In this document: positions 26,506 to 32,036 of the stretch, piece after piece
Numbering within the stretch: position 1 is the first letter of the stretch
Layout: each line of letters begins with the position of its first letter
Assembly (NCBI GenBank): GCA_031268385.1
Contig: JAIRXH010000044.1
Coordinates: 1-32,036, forward strand
DNA: 32,036 nt
From: Treponema sp.
GTDB taxonomy: Bacteria > Spirochaetota > Spirochaetia > Treponematales > Breznakiellaceae
Direction of reading: 5' to 3'
Translations under genes and position numbers: made by a program
The notes under the pieces: generated by a model
Told to the model about the DNA's origin: nothing
Seen by the model: only the letters and a program-made list of their open reading frames with translations
The model's database searches: none

Positions 26506-28707
26506 CTATGCATGGTGCCGGTAACGGGCAATTATGTCATCCTGTATATCACGATCAAGATCGACAAAATGCGCGGAAAAACCGCCGACCCGTACCAGCA
26601 CATGCGTGTAACTGTTGGGATCCTTCTGGGCTTTCAGCAGTTCTTCGGGATCCGAGGAAGAATTCCCCTGGTACATCTGCCCTCCAAGCGACAGGAATGT
26701 GGAAAGAAACTGGCCGTTAAGCCGCGAATTAATCCACGAGGGATCAAAATCCCACATTGACGATCCGCCGCCCGAAAAACGGTGCATTGGAAGTTTGCAG
26801 TTTGAAAGTATGGCCGCCGTAACGCCCGCTTTCATGGAATGGCTCGCGGGCGTCGTTCCCTGAGAAACGGCCGTATGCGCAAAAGAACCATCGGCCATTG
26901 CCCCAAGGTGCATGGCGCATTTATTGGCCCATACAAAGGTAAACACCACAGGCTTTACTACACCGCCTAACCTGTTTTCATAGGATTCATAAATATCGCA
27001 AATATCATTGACATACCGCACCGCCAGAGCGTCGGACTCTTCGTTGTCCTCTCCGAATTTGGGTATATTCAGCAGCTTCTGCCGCAAGATTTCGCGATCC
27101 TCAAAATTCGATTCCAGCGCGGCGACCATCTCCGAGGCGGAACAAAAATGTTCATCAAAGACAGCTTTCTTTATGCCATACAAATAGTCCGCCGCGGTAC
27201 CTATACCTACAGGGGATACGCCGTAATCATTGTACCTTGTTCCGCCATCCGACATGTTCCGCCCCCTCAACATGCAGTCATTCAGCATGGAGCTCGCGTA
27301 ATAGGTAGGCCTGTATACGGCGCTGTACCTGCTCAAAATGTCTATGCAGTCAAAATACTCAAGCAGAATCCGGCGGCTTTCGGCGAGAAAACCGGCGTAA
27401 AATTCATCCCAGGAACCGCAGTGTTCAAGCCCCCTGTAACGCAGAGAATCATAGGTTTTTCCGTTTACCAGATCCCTGTTTCCCGTTACGGCAAGCTCGA
27501 CAAATTTTGGCATATTAAACCAGCCGCAGAGAAGAAGATCGCTGTTGGCGTTTGAACAGGAAATTTCCATGCAGCCGTTTGACGTATAGGAAAGCGCCTC
27601 ATGATAGGGAGTTCCCCTATACTCAAGAGACCCCGCTATTGCCTTGTCACTGAGAATCTGTCCCCTGTTTCTGCCCCGTATGAGCCAGTCAGCGGCAAAT
27701 TCAATAAACCCATCCGGAGGCTCGGCCGGCATTTTGATATATACCAGAAGGCTGGTAATATCCAACTCCGTCACCGCGTTGGCAAACATATAGGTAAGAG
27801 GACTTACCGCGGAGACGCCGTTTGGGTGGCTGCCGCCGAGATTGACAGTATCGTTATGTTCTTCATCCATGCAGATACGGCTGTCCAACTGTATCAAAAG
27901 ACAACCACAAAGATCATACGCTTCCTGTTCGGTAATTATTCCAAGTTTGAGATCCTTTTCAAGGTATGGCCACAGGTAATAATCAATCCATCCCGGTCCC
28001 CACGTACCGCTTGCCTCCTGTGTTACGGTAAAATAAACCATGTTGACACATTGTACCGCCTCGCGGAAATTTGCCGCGGGATAGCGGGGAACGCGGCGGC
28101 AGATTTCGGCCTGTTTCTTCATACCTCTTTTTTCAAGTTCTTCCACATAACGATCGTTATACCGTATGAGGGCATCCAGCGTGATAATCAGGCCCCGGTA
28201 GAATTCGATGGATTTTTGATCTCTTGTACGGACCAAACCGCGCTCGGCCAAATCACGCATTCCCTGCCAGCCGGCATGCAGCACAATTTGAAACGCATGG
28301 GCTTCATGGCCGTTCCAGAAAGCGTCGGCATGAAGTCCGCACTCGACATAATCGGAACGCATGTATGGATATTTTTTGGCTACTTCCTCATACATGGCTC
28401 TATGGGCAAGTCCAAAAAGGTAAGTACCGTCGGTATGCGTTTTTCTGGGATGCTGCCCCGGAACAGTGCCAGGAAGAAATCTTTTAAAATTATACCGGCC
28501 TATTACTACATCATCATCTTCAACATCAATAATCTGCTGATCAAACTGATACGCCACAGAGCGCGCGGTTCTTTCCCACATGGGCAAATCTTTATAGAGT
28601 TCTTCATAAGCGTACTTTGAAGATTCATATATGGGCTGCAAGACGGCGTCTTCAGCGTGCTGTCTTACCCTTTTTTCCTTTTCCAGAACGGCCTGCGATA
28701 ATTTCAT
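26506..28707 (-). CDS. Glycyl radical enzyme (PFL/GRE superfamily, substrate unknown)
   Basis: C-terminal glycyl radical motif VLVRVGGFSAHFVDLDRDIQDDIIARY (radical Gly codon 26581-26583); candidate thiyl Cys motif SNGCMEIS (Cys codon 27571-27573). Start set at MKLSQAVLEKE with GGGAG upstream. Confidence 0.92.
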   Translation of the reverse strand: MKLSQAVLEKEKRVRQHAEDAVLQPIYESSKYAYEELYKDLPMWERTARSVAYQFDQQIIDVEDDDVVIGRYNFKRFLPGTVPGQHPRKTHTDGTYLFGLAHRAMYEEVAKKYPYMRSDYVECGLHADAFWNGHEAHAFQIVLHAGWQGMRDLAERGLVRTRDQKSIEFYRGLIITLDALIRYNDRYVEELEKRGMKKQAEICRRVPRYPAANFREAVQCVNMVYFTVTQEASGTWGPGWIDYYLWPYLEKDLKLGIITEQEAYDLCGCLLIQLDSRICMDEEHNDTVNLGGSHPNGVSAVSPLTYMFANAVTELDITSLLVYIKMPAEPPDGFIEFAADWLIRGRNRGQILSDKAIAGSLEYRGTPYHEALSYTSNGCMEISCSNANSDLLLCGWFNMPKFVELAVTGNRDLVNGKTYDSLRYRGLEHCGSWDEFYAGFLAESRRILLEYFDCIDILSRYSAVYRPTYYASSMLNDCMLRGRNMSDGGTRYNDYGVSPVGIGTAADYLYGIKKAVFDEHFCSASEMVAALESNFEDREILRQKLLNIPKFGEDNEESDALAVRYVNDICDIYESYENRLGGVVKPVVFTFVWANKCAMHLGAMADGSFAHTAVSQGTTPASHSMKAGVTAAILSNCKLPMHRFSGGGSSMWDFDPSWINSRLNGQFLSTFLSLGGQMYQGNSSSDPEELLKAQKDPNSYTHVLVRVGGFSAHFVDLDRDIQDDIIARYRHHA

Positions 28708-28743
28708 CGTCGTATGCTCCCTTTCAGCACTGTTATATTTTTC

Positions 28744-28759
28744 AGGCGGAAGACCGCCT
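28744..28759 (-). promoter_or_regulatory. Small 5'-leader hairpin of the GRE transcript
   Basis: aggcgg-aaga-ccgcct, 6-bp perfect stem between the predicted promoter and the GRE start. Confidence 0.5.
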
Positions 28760-28774
28760 TCTTTCACGAAAAGG

Positions 28775-28803
28775 AGCTTAAATGCACTCTTTTCGTTTGT
28801 CAA
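28775..28803 (-). promoter_or_regulatory. Sigma70-type promoter for the GRE operon: TTGACA - 17 bp - TAAGCT
   Basis: -35 complement at 28798-28803, -10 complement at 28775-28780, 17-bp spacer. Confidence 0.65.
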
Positions 28804-28816
28804 GCATTTATCCAGA

Positions 28817-28845
28817 CAGGCGTCTCCGGTATACGGAGGCGTCTG
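28817..28845. promoter_or_regulatory. Near-palindromic candidate operator upstream of the GRE -35 box
   Basis: CAGGCGTCTCCG-gtata-CGGAGGCGTCTG; arms match as inverted repeats at 10 of 12 positions. Confidence 0.55.
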
Positions 28846-28918
28846 CGGGAAGACCTCAAAATTGACATTTTGAAATCATCCTCATCGTACAATGCGCTTT
28901 CCACAATCCGGAAGACAA

Positions 28919-28946
28919 GCCTCCAAAAGCAGGAGTTTTTGGAGGC
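28919..28946 (-). terminator. Stem-loop after the SBP gene (terminator or mRNA-stabilising hairpin; no strong U-tract)
   Basis: gcctccaaaa-n8-ttttggaggc, 10-bp perfect stem, 11 nt after the SBP stop codon. Confidence 0.6.
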
Positions 28947-28956
28947 TCCCGGAAAA

Positions 28957-30267
28957 TTACTTCAGATACCGTTGGGCGGCATCTTCCATGGCCTGGTTGT
29001 ACTGTTCCGGCGTAATGGCAAGACCAACAAGGGACTGGAGAGAATCCTTGTGTATTTCCGCCATTGCACTGGGAAGGTACTGATCATACCAGAGTTGTGT
29101 ACTGGTACTTGCCTTCAGATACTTGAGAACGTCTTCGCTGAGGGGATCACCCGCACTGGCATTCTTTGTAGGAGGAGTACCGCCGCCGGCAACAAATCCC
29201 TTGACCGCGGCATCATCAATAAGATACTGAATAAGTTTGAAGGATTCGTCAGGATATTTTGCCTTTGAATTGATACAATAGAAAGAATCGCCAATGGTGC
29301 CTACCATGCCGTTTATTGTACCTCTGCCACCCTCAACGACGGGGAACGGGAACAAACCATAATCATTGATATTTTGCCCATCAGACATTAAATTCGCTAC
29401 AGTCCAGGATCCTTCAATCAGCATGGCCGCTTCCTGGTTGTAGAACATCCTGCGGTGTGCATCGGCCTCGCCATCAAGGCTGTTATAGCCTTCGGGGAAA
29501 TATCCTTTCCGGGCCCATTCCTGCATTTTCCGTGATGCCCAAGTGAACGCCGGATCATTGAATGTCCCGCCATTTATCCGGTTGGCCGCATTCTGGAAAA
29601 CCTGGGGGCCGCCGTAGCGGTCAACCAGGAGCATATAATAGAAGGACGCGTGATATTTTGCCTTGTTCGCCAGTCCAAAGGGAACGATGCCCGCGGCGCG
29701 TATTTTGTCACAGTTGGCTTCCAGTTCGGCAAGGGTAGCGGGAATTTTAAGCCCCAGCCTGTCGTATATTCTTTTACTGTACCAGACAAACAGAACGGAA
29801 GCATTCAATCCGGGGGTTGCCCAAACATCATTCTGATAGGTTGCCTGATTTATGCCACCTTCCATGAAATAATCTTTGTACGCGGGAAGATTCTGATAAG
29901 AGGCGTTCATATACTTGGTCAGAGGGATGATCAGGTTGGATTTGACATATTCAATCATGCCGCCGCCTGTCCAGGTAATAAACACATCGGGAGCCGTATT
30001 GGAACCCAGCGCGATAACAATCTTTGCCTTGTAATCTTCATTTTGCAGAAAAGTTTGTTCTATAGCAAAGTCGGGATTATCTTTCTCAAACCGGGTTATA
30101 TTTGCTTTAATATTGTCATCATAAACCGGAGGAGAGATGATCTTCCAAAATGATATGATCTTCTTTCCCGAAGCATTTCCATCTCGTCCCGGTCCGGCAT
30201 AAGCCGACAGGGCAAGCGCCACAAACAATACTGTTCCCAGTATTACGGCCCTGCTCAACTGTTTCAT
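28957..30267 (-). CDS. Sugar ABC transporter substrate-binding protein
   Basis: Signal peptide MKQLSRAVILGTVLFVALALSAYAGPG; SBP family 1; C-terminal LWYDQYLPSAMAEIHKD block shared with 20872-22176. Confidence 0.92.
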   Translation of the reverse strand: MKQLSRAVILGTVLFVALALSAYAGPGRDGNASGKKIISFWKIISPPVYDDNIKANITRFEKDNPDFAIEQTFLQNEDYKAKIVIALGSNTAPDVFITWTGGGMIEYVKSNLIIPLTKYMNASYQNLPAYKDYFMEGGINQATYQNDVWATPGLNASVLFVWYSKRIYDRLGLKIPATLAELEANCDKIRAAGIVPFGLANKAKYHASFYYMLLVDRYGGPQVFQNAANRINGGTFNDPAFTWASRKMQEWARKGYFPEGYNSLDGEADAHRRMFYNQEAAMLIEGSWTVANLMSDGQNINDYGLFPFPVVEGGRGTINGMVGTIGDSFYCINSKAKYPDESFKLIQYLIDDAAVKGFVAGGGTPPTKNASAGDPLSEDVLKYLKASTSTQLWYDQYLPSAMAEIHKDSLQSLVGLAITPEQYNQAMEDAAQRYLK

Positions 30268-30292
30268 AATTATACCTCTTTCTCTGAAATTA

Positions 30293-30312
30293 TGCGCAAA
30301 AAACCTTGCGCA
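30293..30312 (-). promoter_or_regulatory. Intercistronic hairpin between permease and SBP genes
   Basis: tgcgcaa-n6-ttgcgca, 7-bp perfect stem in the permease-SBP gap. Confidence 0.55.
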
Positions 30313-30364
30313 TCTATCTTTATTCCCGGCTATCCTCCGGAAACAGGTAGACCACATATTCCCC

Positions 30365-31210
30365 TTAACCTTTCAGCGCGCCCGCCATCATTCCCTGGAC
30401 CAGCTTGTCCTGACCTACGGCATAGGCAATGATCATGGGAACCACCGACAGCAGCAGAACACAGAAAATCAGGGGAACGGTTCCCGAATACTGCCCTTTA
30501 TAGTTCCATACGGCCATGGGGAGGGTACGCATGCCCACAGACTGGGTCAACACCAGCGCGAACGTAAATTCATTCCACATGTTGATGGCATCAAAAATAC
30601 CTACTGTTACCACTCCCGCGCCGGACAGGGGAACAATAACATTTTTGAATATACCGGTTTTGCTACAGCCGTCAATTTCGGCCGCGTCTTCCAGTTCCCT
30701 GGGTATGTTCCTCATAAAATTAACCAGGATAAATACGGTAATCGGAATGTTGAACGCGATATAGGGAATAATGAGAGCGGGATATGTATCGTATATTCCC
30801 ATTGAACGGGTCAGAAGGTATATGGGAATAAGGGTAACATGCATGGGTATGGCCAGGCTTGCCACAAAAAATGAAAACATGGGTTTTCGAAGACGGAAAT
30901 GAAACCGTGAAAGGGGATAGCTTACCAGCATACTGATGATGAGTAACAGAGTGAGTGAAATCACTACCAGAATTACACTGTTCTTGAAGTAGTTGAAAAT
31001 ACCGTCTTTTATGACGGTAACATAATTGGAAAGTATGTAAGTCTGGGGCAGAGAAAAAAATCCATGTACGGCATAATCACCCTGATCCTTCAGGGATGTC
31101 AACACCATTGAATAAAAAGGCAGCAGGCTGATGGCGGCGTAAAACAACGCAAAGAAACCCACAATAACATAAAAAAACAAATAACGGGCCCTGAATTTAT
31201 TGACAATCAT
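30365..31210 (-). CDS. Sugar ABC transporter permease (MalG-like)
   Basis: Paralogue of 24759-25598; LEDAAEIDGCSKTGIFKNVIVPLSGAG EAA loop. Confidence 0.93.
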   Translation of the reverse strand: MIVNKFRARYLFFYVIVGFFALFYAAISLLPFYSMVLTSLKDQGDYAVHGFFSLPQTYILSNYVTVIKDGIFNYFKNSVILVVISLTLLLIISMLVSYPLSRFHFRLRKPMFSFFVASLAIPMHVTLIPIYLLTRSMGIYDTYPALIIPYIAFNIPITVFILVNFMRNIPRELEDAAEIDGCSKTGIFKNVIVPLSGAGVVTVGIFDAINMWNEFTFALVLTQSVGMRTLPMAVWNYKGQYSGTVPLIFCVLLLSVVPMIIAYAVGQDKLVQGMMAGALKG

Positions 31211-32036
31211 TCTTCGCCTTCCTTGAGCGCTTTACTCGAAATAAAAAGGACCACAAGCGAGAAGACAACCACTATGACAAACAGCCCTCCGGCGATAGCC
31301 GATCCATAACCCATCTGCCGGAAACGAAATGTCTGCCTGAACATATAGGTCGCCATCAATTCGGAAGAAAAACTGGGGCCTCCGTCGGTAATGATGTAGA
31401 TCAAATCAAAATATTTCAGGGAACCTATCATTGAAAGGGTACAGGCGGTCTGGATTGAAAATCTCAACACGGGAAGCATGATACGGAAGAAATACTGCCT
31501 TAAATTGGCGCCGTCTATTATCGCAGCTTCATAAATGTCGGTGGATATGCCGCTCATGGCAGCCATATAAAACAGAATATAAAAGGGAATGGCCGTCCAG
31601 CTGATGACCGAAAAGACGGACATCAGGGAAGTTCCAACCTGAAACATATCCACAGTCACTCTGACAGAAGCGCCCTGTACAACACTGGCAATGGCGCTCG
31701 CTATTGTGGTAAGGATACCGTCCCGGGGAGAATAAATATACGAGAAAAGCACTCCCACGGAAGCGGTGGAAAACAGAGCCGGCAGATAGTAAATGACTTT
31801 TAGCGGAGTTGATTTTCGGCCTGCCCTTGTCAGCATAAAGGCAAGCGCCATGGCAACGGGCTGCTGGACAACAATCGACCATATAACGATCAGGATATTA
31901 TGCTTGAACGCGTTGCCAAACGCCCCGTCACCGATCAACTCCTTCCAGTTCATCAAACCGACAAAATCCTTAAAAGGAGCGATTCCGTTCCAGTCATGCA
32001 GACTGAGAAAAAACGCGTAACCTACGGAATAATAAA
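31207..32036 (-). CDS. Sugar ABC transporter permease (MalF-like), 5' end truncated by window edge
   Basis: Frame stays open past the listed ORF start to the window end (...YYSVGYAFFLSLHDWNGIAPFKDFVGLMNWKELIGD), colinear with 25595-26497. Confidence 0.93.
   Translation of the reverse strand, partial: YYSVGYAFFLSLHDWNGIAPFKDFVGLMNWKELIGDGAFGNAFKHNILIVIWSIVVQQPVAMALAFMLTRAGRKSTPLKVIYYLPALFSTASVGVLFSYIYSPRDGILTTIASAIASVVQGASVRVTVDMFQVGTSLMSVFSVISWTAIPFYILFYMAAMSGISTDIYEAAIIDGANLRQYFFRIMLPVLRFSIQTACTLSMIGSLKYFDLIYIITDGGPSFSSELMATYMFRQTFRFRQMGYGSAIAGGLFVIVVVFSLVVLFISSKALKEGEE

Noticed and set aside
27601-28620. 339-aa + strand ORF opposite the GRE gene
   Set aside because: Antisense shadow; the GRE has both catalytic motifs.
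1-32036. tRNA or rRNA genes
   Set aside because: No sequence with a recognisable tRNA cloverleaf or rRNA signature was noticed by eye; tRNAscan and Infernal would be decisive.

Overview
Bacterial chromosome segment. It looks spirochaete/Treponema-like from gene content, but this taxonomy is inference. (1) Left edge: the N-terminus of an IS1182-type transposase on the - strand, then about 1.1 kb (221-1290) without a convincing gene. That region holds a 12-unit, 21-bp array of small palindromes and at least nine further inverted repeats/hairpins with mostly unrelated stem sequences, some of them perfect (14, 15, 16 and 17 bp). (2) A SurA/PpiC-type peptidyl-prolyl isomerase and a DUF115/MptE-like protein. 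(3) A YesMN-type two-component system divergent from a CUT1 sugar ABC importer (SBP + 2 permeases), GH38 alpha-mannosidase, D-lyxose/mannose isomerase-like protein and Gfo/Idh/MocA oxidoreductase: a probable mannoside-use locus. (4) lepA and an aconitase-family hydratase, divergent. (5) A - strand block from 32036 to 19877: an ABC cassette (permease-permease-SBP), then a probable operon of glycyl radical enzyme (GRE), permease, permease, IlvD/EDD dehydratase, SDR, a second paralogous SBP and a GRE-activating radical SAM enzyme. The two strongest leads are the GRE / sugar-transporter / dehydratase operon, whose substrate I cannot assign, and the hairpin-dense region upstream of the PPIase gene. 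All calls come from reading motifs and sequence by eye; no searches or folding were run.
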